Shown piece after piece: positions 55,950 through 64,000 of a stretch of DNA of 64,000 bases. Origin of the DNA: an uncultured Lachnospiraceae bacterium (GTDB lineage: Bacteria > Bacillota > Clostridia > Lachnospirales > Lachnospiraceae); assembly GCA_910579225.1 (NCBI GenBank), contig CAJTTI010000018.1:1-64000 (forward strand), written 5' to 3'. The position numbers and the translations under genes are program-made. The notes beneath the pieces were generated by a model. It did not search any database. It was not told the origin of the DNA and was given only the letters and a program-made list of their open reading frames with translations. Position 1 is the first letter of the stretch, and each line of letters opens with the position of its first letter.

Positions 55950-57173
55950 ATGAAAATAATAGAGGGCGGCGTGACAGCAGCGAAAGGGTTTGAGGCAGCA
56001 TCGACAGAGGCACGGATTAAGTATAAGGACCGGAAGGATATGGCGCTGATTTACAGCGAGGCGCCCTGTGTGGCGGCCGGGACCTTTACGACCAACGTTG
56101 TGAAAGCGGCGCCAGTGAAGTGGGATCAGGAGATTGTGAAAAATTCAAAAGAGGTACATGCAGTGGTGATCAATTCTGGTATTGCCAATGCCTGTACCGG
56201 AGCAGAAGGATACAGCTACTGTGAACAGACGGCTCAGGCGGTGGAGCGCCTGCTTCGGATTCCGGCGTCCTCTGTGCTGGTGGCCTCCACGGGCGTGATC
56301 GGTATGCAGCTTCCGATTGACCGGATTCGGGACGGGGTTGCATCTCTGACAGAGGGGAAAGCAGACACGATAGAAGCGGGCCTGGAAGCTGCGAAAGCGA
56401 TTATGACTACGGATACGAAGCCAAAGTATGCGGCGGCCCAGGTGGAGATCGGCAACAAGACGGTCACTGTGGGCGGTATGTGCAAAGGTTCCGGTATGAT
56501 TCATCCGAACATGTGTACGATGCTGAGCTTTGTGACCACTGATGCGGCGATCACGAAAGAACTGCTGCAAAAGGCCCTGAGTGAGGATATCAAAGACACT
56601 TATAATATGGTCTCTATAGATGGAGACACGTCTACCAACGACACGGTATTGCTTCTGGCCAACGGGGCAGCGGAAAATCCGGTCATTGACAGTGAGAATG
56701 AAGATTACGCTGCATTTAAAGAAGCATTGAATTATGTCAACACCGAGCTGGCGAAGAAGATTGCCGGCGACGGAGAGGGGGCAACCTGTCTCTTTGAGGT
56801 GAAGATCGTCGGGGCAGAGACGAAAGAGCAGGCGGTGACGCTCAGTAAATCTGTGATCACTTCTAGCCTGACCAAGGCGGCGATCTACGGGCACGACGCC
56901 AACTGGGGGCGGATTCTCTGTGCCATGGGGTATTCCGGAGCACAGTTCGATCCGGACCGGGTGGACCTGTATTTTGAGAGTGTGGCCGGAAAGCTGAAGA
57001 TTATCGAGAACGGTGTATCCACCGGGTACAGTGAAGAGTTGGCAACAAAGATTTTGTCTCAGGAGCATGTGACGGCCATTGCGGATATGAAGATGGGAGA
57101 GGCGTCTGCCACGGCCTGGGGCTGCGACCTGACCCATGAATATGTAAATATCAACGCAGACTACCGGAGCTGA
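55950..57173 (+). CDS. argJ: Bifunctional ornithine acetyltransferase / N-acetylglutamate synthase
   Basis: A 407-aa enzyme that recycles the acetyl group from acetylornithine to glutamate. The family self-cleaves before a Thr nucleophile; here the site reads KGSGMIHPNMC|TMLSF near residues 178-192, with Cys instead of the usual Ala before Thr. SIDGDTSTNDTV near residue 222 and the C-terminal DLTHEYVNINADYRS are conserved. A 20-codon gap after the GNAT gene contains a usable AGGAG site. Presence of argJ means the acetyl cycle of arginine synthesis is closed. Confidence 0.96.
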   Translation: MKIIEGGVTAAKGFEAASTEARIKYKDRKDMALIYSEAPCVAAGTFTTNVVKAAPVKWDQEIVKNSKEVHAVVINSGIANACTGAEGYSYCEQTAQAVERLLRIPASSVLVASTGVIGMQLPIDRIRDGVASLTEGKADTIEAGLEAAKAIMTTDTKPKYAAAQVEIGNKTVTVGGMCKGSGMIHPNMCTMLSFVTTDAAITKELLQKALSEDIKDTYNMVSIDGDTSTNDTVLLLANGAAENPVIDSENEDYAAFKEALNYVNTELAKKIAGDGEGATCLFEVKIVGAETKEQAVTLSKSVITSSLTKAAIYGHDANWGRILCAMGYSGAQFDPDRVDLYFESVAGKLKIIENGVSTGYSEELATKILSQEHVTAIADMKMGEASATAWGCDLTHEYVNINADYRS

Positions 57174-57293
57174 CCCACCTGCCAGCCGCGAAGGAGGCAG
57201 CAGTGTTTTGCTGAAATGTCAGGACCAGTACAAGAAAAGATGCTTAATTCTTTTAAAATGAATAGGGAATGAATAGAGAAAGTGGGTGACCCC

Positions 57294-57914
57294 ATGGAAC
57301 AAAGGAACATACAGCAATGGGAGCCGGCGGATATCACAATTCACATACGGGACAAAGGCGTGGTGTTGAGAGAAAAGTCTCTGGTGGCATATGAAACGTC
57401 CACCGGTAAGATTGTGGCTGTGGGGACGGAGGCAGAAGCGCTGAAAGGCAGATCATCCGGCGGGATTTGTGTATCATCCCCTCTTCGGCGGGGGATGATT
57501 GCTGATTATCCGGAGGCGGTGTGTATATTCACAGAACTGTTCCGCAGGGCCTTGGGAAAGAAGCGGTTTTTGAAGCCTTTCATCACCGTTATAGTTCCGG
57601 AAAGGATCACAAATGTGGAGAAAAAGGCGTTGGAAGACGCCATGCTCCAGTCGGGTGCAGGAAATGTTCGGTTTTTTACGATGCCCATGGAGCAGTACTT
57701 AAGGGATGTGGTGGAACAACAACCGGATCTGTACCAAAAATACAAGGTCACCATAGGGATCTCCAAGGACGAACCGGAGCGCTATGTGAAAGAGGCTCTT
57801 GGACAGATCCTTTCGTATGCCGCGCAGGAAGGGATCACGGCAGAGAGCGTACAAAAACTGCTGGAATCCGTTCGGGCATCTGACGCAGGTGCAGGCAGGA
57901 CGCATAACTGCTGA
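57294..57914 (+). CDS. Truncated MreB/actin-fold-like protein inside the arg operon
   Basis: A 206-aa protein resembling the first half of MreB: GVVLREKSLVAYETSTGKIVAVGTEAEALKGRSSGGI, then LRRGMIADYPEA, IVPERITNVEKKALEDAMLQSGAGNVRFF and a helix where MreB has EEPMAAAIG (here MPMEQYL). The initial phosphate 1 loop DLGT is replaced by TIHIRDKG, and the second half with the adenosine motif is missing, so nucleotide binding is doubtful. GGGTGA precedes the ATG at 57294; a GTG at 57282 is possible. Lying between argJ and argB, it may be a regulatory or relict protein. Function unknown. Confidence 0.55.
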   Translation: MEQRNIQQWEPADITIHIRDKGVVLREKSLVAYETSTGKIVAVGTEAEALKGRSSGGICVSSPLRRGMIADYPEAVCIFTELFRRALGKKRFLKPFITVIVPERITNVEKKALEDAMLQSGAGNVRFFTMPMEQYLRDVVEQQPDLYQKYKVTIGISKDEPERYVKEALGQILSYAAQEGITAESVQKLLESVRASDAGAGRTHNC

Positions 57915-57999
57915 AACAAAGATATCAGGGGCGGCTGCATTTACAGTTGCAGTTTCGGCCATCCTGTTATATAGTAGCAGGGAAGAGGAGTAAGACATT

Positions 58000-58896
58000 A
58001 TGAGAGAAGACACAGAAAAGTATCTGGAGAAGGCGGCTGTCCTGGTGGAAGCCCTTCCATATATACAGAGATTTAACCGGAAGATTATCGTGGTCAAATA
58101 CGGCGGCAGCGCCATGGTGGATGAGACACTGAAAAAGAGCGTCATCAGCGACGTGACACTTTTGAAGCTGGTTGGCTTTAAGCCGATCATCGTACACGGC
58201 GGCGGCAAAGAGATCAGCAAATGGGTGGGGAAAGTCGGCATGGAACCCCGCTTTGTGAACGGACTTCGGGTGACCGATGAAGACACCATGGAAATCGCGG
58301 AGATGGTTCTTGGAAGGGTCAACAAAGGCCTTGTGACCATGGTGCAGGAGTTAGGCGTCAAGGCTGTGGGCATCAGCGGCAAGGACGGCGGGCTTCTGAA
58401 GGTGGAGAAAAAGTATTCCGACGGACAGGATATCGGTTATGTGGGGGAGATTACAGATGTGAACCCCAAGATCCTGTACGATCTTTTGGAGAAAGATTTT
58501 CTGCCCATTGTCTGTCCGGTGGGACTGGATGAGCACTTTAACACCTACAATATCAATGCAGATGATGCGGCATGCGCCATTGCCTGGGCCGTAAAGGCGG
58601 AGAAACTGGCATTTCTGACGGATATCGAGGGGGTTTACCGGGATTTTGAGGACAAGGATTCCCTGATCTCGGAGATCACGGTCAGCGCGGCCAAAGAGCT
58701 GCTGGAGAGCGGAACCATCGGCGGCGGGATGCTGCCGAAGCTTGGCAACTGTATTGAGGCCATCGAGTCGGGTGTATCCAGGGTTCATATCATGGACGGG
58801 CGGATCATGCACAGTATTCTTCTGGAGGTATTTTCCAACAAAGGAATCGGCACGGCAATCGTAGGAGACACAGAGGAGAAATTTTATCATGAGTAA
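58000..58896 (+). CDS. argB: Acetylglutamate kinase
   Basis: A 298-aa amino-acid kinase, second step of arginine synthesis. IIVVKYGGSAM at residues 28-38 and PIIVHGGGKEIS near 63 are ATP-binding signatures, GLRVTDEDTMEIAEMVL near 88 binds the substrate, and GGGMLPKLGNCIEAIESGV near 245 is typical. Presence of the N-terminal helix (YLEKAAVLVEALPYIQRF) indicates the hexameric, arginine-sensitive type known from other bacteria, so feedback inhibition is likely. It overlaps argD by eight bases. Confidence 0.97.
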   Translation: MREDTEKYLEKAAVLVEALPYIQRFNRKIIVVKYGGSAMVDETLKKSVISDVTLLKLVGFKPIIVHGGGKEISKWVGKVGMEPRFVNGLRVTDEDTMEIAEMVLGRVNKGLVTMVQELGVKAVGISGKDGGLLKVEKKYSDGQDIGYVGEITDVNPKILYDLLEKDFLPIVCPVGLDEHFNTYNINADDAACAIAWAVKAEKLAFLTDIEGVYRDFEDKDSLISEITVSAAKELLESGTIGGGMLPKLGNCIEAIESGVSRVHIMDGRIMHSILLEVFSNKGIGTAIVGDTEEKFYHE

Positions 58897-60073
58897 TCCG
58901 TATATAGAAAAAGCAGAAGAGGCCATCTTACATACTTATAACCGCTATCAAATTGTCTTTGACCATGGAGAAGGCGTGTATCTGTATGACGTGGATGGAA
59001 AAGAATACCTGGACTTTGGGGCGGGAATCGCTGTACAGTCTTTAGGATATCATAATAAAGCCTATACCCAGGCTTTAAAAGACCAGATCGACAAGTTGAC
59101 CCATATTTCCAACCTGTATTATTCCGTGCCCATGATGGAGGCGGCTGAGAAGGTAGTAAAGGCCAGCGGTATGTCCAAAGTGTTTTTCACCAACAGTGGG
59201 ACGGAGGCCATCGAGGGCGCTCTGAAAGCAGCCAAAAAGTACGCTTATGAACGGGATGGGCATGTGGATCACGAGATCATCGCCATGAACCATTCTTTTC
59301 ATGGAAGAAGTCTTGGCGCTTTGTCGGTCACAGGAAATGAGCACTACCAGGCTCCCTTTAAGCCGCTGCTTCCGGGTGTCCGGTTTGCGGACTTTAACGA
59401 TTTGGAGAGTGTAAAGGCTCAGATTACGGAGAAGACCTGTGCCGTCATCCTGGAGACAGTCCAGGGTGAGGGCGGGATCTACCCGGCTTCGGAGGAATTT
59501 TTAAAGGGCGTGAAAGCCCTCTGCGAGGAGCGGGACATGCTCCTGATTCTGGATGAGATCCAATGCGGCATGGGACGGACCGGATACATGTTCGCCTGGC
59601 AGGAGTATGGCGTGATGCCGGATATCATGACCTGTGCCAAGGCCATCGGTTGCGGCGTGCCGGTGGGAGCTTTTGTTCTGGGAGAAAAGGCGGCGAAAGG
59701 TTCCTTAAAACCGGGGGATCACGGTACCACCTATGGGGGGAATCCCTTTGTCTGCGCGGCGGTCAGCAAAGTGTTTGACCTGTACGAGGAAGAACAGATA
59801 CTGGAAAATGTCCGTACTGTGGGATTCTATCTGACCGGGAAGCTGGATGCTCTGGTGGAAAAGTACGATTTCCTGAAGGAGCGTCGTGGAAAAGGCTTGA
59901 TCCAGGGGCTGGAAGTTGTCGGCAGACCAGTGGGTGAGATTGTGAATCATGCTTTGGAAAACGGTCTGGTTCTTATGACGGCGGGAAGTAATGTGTTGCG
60001 TTTCGTTCCCCCTCTGGTCATCACGAAAGAGGATGTGGACTGTATGACAGAGAGGCTTGAAAAGTCGTTCTGA
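58889..60073 (+). CDS. argD: Acetylornithine aminotransferase
   Basis: A 394-aa class III PLP enzyme, fourth step of arginine synthesis. TNSGTEAIEGALKAAKKYA near residue 98 and LILDEIQCGMGRTGYMFAWQ near 215 surround the cofactor; the PLP lysine is in TCAKAIGCGVPVGA near 246. Length and sequence are typical. Last biosynthetic gene of the operon, with the orphan binding protein 32 bp downstream. Confidence 0.96.
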   Translation: MSNPYIEKAEEAILHTYNRYQIVFDHGEGVYLYDVDGKEYLDFGAGIAVQSLGYHNKAYTQALKDQIDKLTHISNLYYSVPMMEAAEKVVKASGMSKVFFTNSGTEAIEGALKAAKKYAYERDGHVDHEIIAMNHSFHGRSLGALSVTGNEHYQAPFKPLLPGVRFADFNDLESVKAQITEKTCAVILETVQGEGGIYPASEEFLKGVKALCEERDMLLILDEIQCGMGRTGYMFAWQEYGVMPDIMTCAKAIGCGVPVGAFVLGEKAAKGSLKPGDHGTTYGGNPFVCAAVSKVFDLYEEEQILENVRTVGFYLTGKLDALVEKYDFLKERRGKGLIQGLEVVGRPVGEIVNHALENGLVLMTAGSNVLRFVPPLVITKEDVDCMTERLEKSF

Positions 60074-60105
60074 GGTGATAGCAAAACTCTGAACAGGAGA
60101 GAAAT

Positions 60106-61524
60106 ATGACAAAAAATTACCAGAGAATCATTGCAGTGTTGCTGGTGCTTTTGTTTGGCGCGCAGATGATCCATATGGGATATCAGGACAGGCCGGAAGA
60201 AGTGGAGATTGTCGTGGAGCGTCCAATCCGGATCTGGTATACGGATCCGGATATTCAGGCATATATGGAAGCGGCAGCAGCAGAAGTGTCTGTCCGGTAT
60301 CAGGTGGAAGTAAGCGCGGAACTGGTGTCCGAAGTGGACTATATTGAGCATATCAGCGAAAAGTCTGTGGAGGAGGAGATGGCGGGTCCGGATGTATATG
60401 TGGCTTCCAGCGCTTTGTTGGAGAAGGCAACACTTGCAGGACTTACAACTCCGGTGTCCGATGAGAATCTTGAGAAGACCTATTCGGAGAAGGCGGTGCA
60501 GGCGGTGACCTATGACGGGGAGGCAGTGGCCTGGCCGTTCTATATTGAGACCTGCGTGATGTTGTACAACCGGTATTATGTAAATCAGGAGCAAGTGCCT
60601 TCTGATATAGAGGATATACTGATCTATGCTGAGAATTTTGAGGCGGACGATCTGACGTCCCGGGTAGAGAATATTTTTAAATGGAATGTGGCAGACGTCA
60701 TTGACAATTATATGTTTCTTGGGGCTTACACAGATTTGGGCGGATCCCATGGAGACGATAAGAGCCAGGTGTCCATGGACTTGGGACAGATTACCGAATG
60801 TATGAACTATTTTCAAAGTCTCAATGAGTTCTTTGCCATCGATGCAGATACTGTTACTTCTGAAGAAGTGATCCGGGAATTCATTGAAGGGAAGACTGTA
60901 TTTACAATTGCTAATGTGCCTATGCTGGCGGAGCTGGACCGGGCAGTGGCGAACGGTGAAGTTCCGGAGTATCCTGCAGAGAAAACGGTCATGGGAGAAA
61001 ATGGGGAAGAGATTATCGAAGCTCTGAATTATGACCCGTTCTATCAGGTGGCGTTGCTTCCTGCTCTTACAGATTCTCTTGACAGCAGAGGACTGTCAGT
61101 AACTAACAGTGTGGTGGTGAACCCTTATTCTTCTAACGTAGAGGCGGCAAAAGCCTGTGCGCGGTATCTGACCCGGGAGCGGGCAGGGAATTTGTATGAG
61201 GAAGCGAGCAAACTGACTGCATGTAAAGGTATTCTGGGAGAGACGCAGACAGAACCTGAAGAGAAGAAAGAATGGTTTTTTATGGGGTATCAGTCCTTGT
61301 ATGAACAGCTTTCGGGAGGGGGAAAAGAACATACGGAAAAGGCTTCTGACGATTATCTGATTGTATATGAGGCCTATGAAAAAGCAGCGGAGGTTCCAAA
61401 GATTATGGAATTGTCCAATGTCTGGCTGCAGCTGGAAGTGGTCCTGGCAGACATCTGGAGAGGCCAGGATGCAGGCGAGAAAGTGGCAGGATTTTCGGAA
61501 CTGCTGGCAGAACAACTGAATTGA
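60106..61524 (+). CDS. Orphan extracellular solute-binding protein (type 1/sugar-type)
   Basis: A 472-aa protein with an uncleaved-looking N-terminal membrane anchor (RIIAVLLVLLFGAQMIHMGY) and no lipobox cysteine. The rest resembles carbohydrate-type solute-binding proteins: IRIWYTDPDIQAYMEAAAAE, VYVASSALLEKA, AVAWPFYIETCVMLYN and NPYSSNVEAAKACARYLT. No permease or ATPase gene is adjacent. It may be a signalling or accessory receptor. AGGAGAG precedes the ATG. Confidence 0.7.
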   Translation: MTKNYQRIIAVLLVLLFGAQMIHMGYQDRPEEVEIVVERPIRIWYTDPDIQAYMEAAAAEVSVRYQVEVSAELVSEVDYIEHISEKSVEEEMAGPDVYVASSALLEKATLAGLTTPVSDENLEKTYSEKAVQAVTYDGEAVAWPFYIETCVMLYNRYYVNQEQVPSDIEDILIYAENFEADDLTSRVENIFKWNVADVIDNYMFLGAYTDLGGSHGDDKSQVSMDLGQITECMNYFQSLNEFFAIDADTVTSEEVIREFIEGKTVFTIANVPMLAELDRAVANGEVPEYPAEKTVMGENGEEIIEALNYDPFYQVALLPALTDSLDSRGLSVTNSVVVNPYSSNVEAAKACARYLTRERAGNLYEEASKLTACKGILGETQTEPEEKKEWFFMGYQSLYEQLSGGGKEHTEKASDDYLIVYEAYEKAAEVPKIMELSNVWLQLEVVLADIWRGQDAGEKVAGFSELLAEQLN

Positions 61525-61598
61525 CAGATCTGTGGATGTTCCATAAGGTATAGAATTCCAGTCAGAAGGGTACACTCTGGTATAAAAGGAGGTTCCTT

Positions 61599-62033
61599 AT
61601 GATTGGAATTTTTATTGCACTGCTTTCAGGTGCGTTGATGAGTCTTCAGGGAGTTTTTAACACAGAGGTGACAAAGCAGAGCAGCATCTGGGTCTCTGCA
61701 TCCTGGGTGCAGTTTTCGGCACTTGTGACCTGCCTTCTTGTCTGGGCAGTGTTTGACCGGAGCAGTTTTGCGGCGCTTATGAGAGTCAGCCCTAAATATA
61801 TGATGCTGGGAGGGCTGTTCGGAGCATTTATCACATATACAGTGATTCAGAGCATGTCAACGCTGGGACCGGCCAGGGCGACCATGCTGATTGTGATTGC
61901 ACAGCTTACGGTATCCTGGCTGGTGGAACTCATGGGGATGTTTGGGCTGGAGAAGGGGGCATTTTCTGTCCGGAAGCTTGCAGGACTGCTTGTGGCAGCG
62001 GCAGGCGTCATAATATTTGAGTGGGAAAGTTAA
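61599..62033 (+). CDS. DMT-superfamily membrane protein (YdcZ/DUF606-like)
   Basis: A 144-aa protein with about five membrane helices: GIFIALLSGALMSLQGVFNT at the start, FGAFITYTVIQSMSTLGPARATMLIVIAQL in the middle and a final helix. It matches the YdcZ family, half-size members of the drug/metabolite transporter superfamily that may pair to form an exporter. AAAGGAGG precedes the ATG. Substrate unknown. Confidence 0.85.
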   Translation: MIGIFIALLSGALMSLQGVFNTEVTKQSSIWVSASWVQFSALVTCLLVWAVFDRSSFAALMRVSPKYMMLGGLFGAFITYTVIQSMSTLGPARATMLIVIAQLTVSWLVELMGMFGLEKGAFSVRKLAGLLVAAAGVIIFEWES

Positions 62034-62041
62034 GATTGTTC

Positions 62042-62070
62042 TTGTGTTTCCGGCTGAAGTCCGCTACAAT
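62042..62070 (+). promoter_or_regulatory. Candidate promoter of the comEA-type gene
   Basis: TTGTGT and TACAAT separated by 17 bases. A 150-nt untranslated region would follow. Confidence 0.5.
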
Positions 62071-62229
62071 AAAAACAGGGCATAGATGACTTTTCTTCTT
62101 TCATAGAACTGCAGAGCAGCATTACCTCAGTCAGAGCCAAGAAGGGTTTCGGTACAGGAAGCGACCGGGAATTCTTTTAGATGAAAAGGCACTGAAAGGA
62201 AAGATGTGTAACTGTAACAGGAGAAAAGC

Positions 62230-62769
62230 ATGAAGTATCAAAGAGCAATACGGGATGTTTTGTGTCTGGCCTGCGTAGGCGCGGCAATTTGTTTGACTGG
62301 ATGCAGCATTTCACTCTGTGGCATGCGTCCGGGAGGAGAAGAGCTGACATTTTCCTGCAGAGAAGATGTGGAAACAGAAGGAGATGTATCAGACTCCGGG
62401 GAAGAGAGGACGCGGCCTTTTGCAGAAAGCCGGGATACCGTTCCGGAATCTTCTGTCGGTACAGAGAATGTCGAAAGCACTGCGGAAACAGAAAAAATGG
62501 AGACAGTGCCAAAGCAGGATGAAGGTCAGGTGGAAGCAGCCGCTGCTTCCGGAAGTACCGGCATAACGGCCGACTGCAAAGTGGATATCAACGCGGCTTC
62601 AATGGAAGAATTGATGACACTGAGCGGTGTCGGAGAGACCAGGGCTAAGGCGATCATAGAGTATCGTACACAGAATGGCCCTTTTACAAAAGCAGAAGAT
62701 ATTATGCAGATTCCCGGCATTAAGGAAGGCGTATATTCTAAAATACAGGATCAGATCATAGTGCGATGA
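62230..62769 (+). CDS. ComEA-like helix-hairpin-helix DNA-binding lipoprotein
   Basis: A 179-aa surface protein. Residues 1-20 or so form a lipoprotein signal (LACVGAAICLTGC, lipobox LTGC). An acidic, Ser/Thr/Glu-rich linker of about 85 residues follows. The C-terminal 62 residues carry ComEA-type tandem helix-hairpin-helix motifs (DINAASMEELMTLSGVGETRAKAIIEYR and IMQIPGIKEGVYSKI). ComEA binds incoming double-stranded DNA during transformation. With a retractable type IV pilus in the same region this suggests DNA uptake, though comEC, comFA and dprA are not in view. GGAG precedes the ATG. Confidence 0.85.
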   Translation: MKYQRAIRDVLCLACVGAAICLTGCSISLCGMRPGGEELTFSCREDVETEGDVSDSGEERTRPFAESRDTVPESSVGTENVESTAETEKMETVPKQDEGQVEAAAASGSTGITADCKVDINAASMEELMTLSGVGETRAKAIIEYRTQNGPFTKAEDIMQIPGIKEGVYSKIQDQIIVR

Positions 62770-62777
62770 GGTGAAAG

Positions 62778-63467
62778 ATGGGACAGAGAGTATTAGTGGT
62801 GGATGATGAGAAGCTGATCGTGAAGGGGATTCGGTTCAGTCTGGAGCAAGACGGCATGGAAGTGGATTGTGCCTATGATGGAGAAGAGGCACTCCAGAAG
62901 ATTCAGGAGAATGAATACGATATTATTCTTCTGGATGTGATGCTCCCGAAGCTGACAGGGTTTGAAGTGTGTCAGCAGATGCGGGAATTTTCCAGTGTGC
63001 CTGTGGTCATGCTGACTGCAAAGGGTGATGATATGGATAAGATTCTCGGGCTGGAATACGGTGCGGACGATTATATTACAAAGCCATTTAATATTCTGGA
63101 AGTAAAAGCGCGGATCAAAGCGATCATGCGCCGGACGAAGAAGAAAGCTCCGGAGAGAGAAGCCCGAAGGGTGGTCAACAAAGGAGAATTTCATCTGGAC
63201 TGCGAGAGCCGCAGACTGAACATCGGCGGGAAGGAGATCAATCTGACGGCGAAAGAATTTGATCTGCTGGAGCTGATGGCGTTAAATCCCAATAAAGTCT
63301 ACAGCCGGGATCATCTGCTCAACGCTGTGTGGGGGTATGATTATCCGGGCGATGTACGCACAGTGGATGTGCATATCCGGAGACTGCGTGAGAAGATTGA
63401 GCAAAAACCCAGTGAGCCGAAGTATGTACATACCAAATGGGGAGTAGGGTATTACTTTAATGTTTAA
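62778..63467 (+). CDS. OmpR/PhoB-family response regulator
   Basis: A 229-aa transcription factor. Receiver domain: VDDEKLIVKG at the start, phosphoacceptor Asp in DIILLDVMLP near residue 53, Thr in VVMLTAKGDD, Lys in YITKPFN. Its C-terminal winged helix (DLLELMALNPNKVYSRDHLLNAVWGYDYPGDVRTVDVHIRRLR) ends in the usual beta hairpin. Sequence is close to the WalR/YycF or PhoP type. GAGGTG precedes the ATG, eight bases after the ComEA-like gene, so they are co-transcribed. It overlaps the kinase gene. Confidence 0.95.
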   Translation: MGQRVLVVDDEKLIVKGIRFSLEQDGMEVDCAYDGEEALQKIQENEYDIILLDVMLPKLTGFEVCQQMREFSSVPVVMLTAKGDDMDKILGLEYGADDYITKPFNILEVKARIKAIMRRTKKKAPEREARRVVNKGEFHLDCESRRLNIGGKEINLTAKEFDLLELMALNPNKVYSRDHLLNAVWGYDYPGDVRTVDVHIRRLREKIEQKPSEPKYVHTKWGVGYYFNV

Positions 63468-64000
63468 ATGGAATGTGAAGGAACGTTTTTTTCCAAGCGC
63501 CAAGTTTTTCAAGAGTCTGAATTTCCGAATTATGGTAATCTTATTTCTGGTGGGCACGATTCCGGCTGTGATCATGTCCGCCGCTTTTCTCTCTGCCTAC
63601 AGTGATCAATCTCTGGTCAGACTTGGAAATGATGTGAGCAATCAATGCCAGATTCTTGCTACACAGATGAGCAGTGCCAACTATCTGGACAATCCCAATA
63701 ATGAGACTCTGACAGGAGAACTGATGCAGCTTGCTACGCTGTATGATGGCAGGATCTTGATTATTGACCGGAATTTTCATGTGATTGAGGATACCTATGC
63801 TCTGGAAGAAGGGCGTACCATGGTGGCGGAGGAAGTGATCAAGTGTTTCAAAGGAGAGAGTACCAGTCACTATGTCAGCGGGCGTTTTATTGAAATGACG
63901 GTTCCGATCACGGGAAACGGCGAAGATAAAAGCATTACAGGAGTGATCCTGGCAAGTGCGTCTACGGATAACCTGAATGCAAGATCTGAAGATTTGAGGA
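63460..64000 (+). CDS. Membrane sensor histidine kinase (3' part beyond window)
   Basis: The ATG at 63460 overlaps the response regulator by eight bases. The 180 visible residues contain one membrane helix (FRIMVILFLVGTIPAVIMSAAFL, near residue 25) followed by an extracytoplasmic sensing domain (NQCQILATQMSSANYL, ILIIDRNFHVIEDTYALEEG, FIEMTVPITG). HAMP and kinase domains should lie to the right of the window. It is the partner of the upstream OmpR-type regulator. Partial gene. Confidence 0.85.
   Translation, partial: MFKWNVKERFFPSAKFFKSLNFRIMVILFLVGTIPAVIMSAAFLSAYSDQSLVRLGNDVSNQCQILATQMSSANYLDNPNNETLTGELMQLATLYDGRILIIDRNFHVIEDTYALEEGRTMVAEEVIKCFKGESTSHYVSGRFIEMTVPITGNGEDKSITGVILASASTDNLNARSEDLR

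Overview
The window reads as chromosome of a gut Lachnospiraceae-type bacterium (Bacillota, Clostridia; relatives such as Blautia, Dorea or Mediterraneibacter are likely, species not determinable). Reasons: AGGAGG-type ribosome sites throughout, HrcA/CIRCE heat-shock control, family-typical small genes (DUF4250, DUF5721), a bile salt hydrolase, and a type IV pilus locus of the clostridial kind. Both edges cut genes: an AraC-type regulator on the left and a sensor kinase on the right.

Layout. 1-1.1 kb: divergent AraC regulator and a short terminated transcript. 1.1-11.3 kb: one catabolic cluster, made of a DUF1537 four-carbon acid sugar kinase, a PdxA2-like dehydrogenase, a ribose-type ABC importer (ATPase, permease, lipoprotein), a metal-dependent cyclase-family hydrolase, a LarA-like protein and a PrpR_N regulator whose AAA+ domain is degenerate. 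Two identical 17-bp imperfect palindromes flank the cluster promoter. 11.4-14.6 kb: MATE exporter, hexapeptide acetyltransferase, bile salt hydrolase. 15.0-17.7 kb: a decayed BREX phage-defence locus. XRE regulator and brxA are intact; brxB, pglZ and brxL survive only as fragments in the canonical order, and a DUF3791-DUF3990-DUF3791 module sits where brxC and pglX would be. The brxB and pglZ fragments each carry the same 84-nt in-frame inserted element, whose hairpin shows compensatory base changes.

17.7-24.2 kb: housekeeping. CIRCE-controlled clpB, DUF4250, infC-rpmI-rplT with an attenuator leader and an ATT start codon for infC, and two COG0523 metallochaperone-type GTPases. 24.6-26.7 kb: a LytTR response regulator and GHKL kinase. 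26.8-43.7 kb: a complete one-direction type IV pilus operon, opening with a 2432-residue prepilin-like adhesin, followed by minor pilins, pilB, pilT, pilC, the major pilin, prepilin peptidase, pilM, pilN and pilO.

43.8-52.6 kb: XRE regulator, tRNA-Leu(CAG), glpK, a cytidylate-kinase-like protein, CIRCE-controlled htpG, DUF5721, M18 aminopeptidase, DegV and a small membrane protein. 52.7-60.1 kb: arginine biosynthesis, with argG divergent from argC-GNAT-argJ-(MreB-like fragment)-argB-argD; ARG-box-like sequence overlaps the argC promoter. 60.1-64 kb: an orphan solute-binding protein, a DMT transporter, a ComEA-like DNA-binding lipoprotein that could work with the retractable pilus in DNA uptake, and a two-component system.
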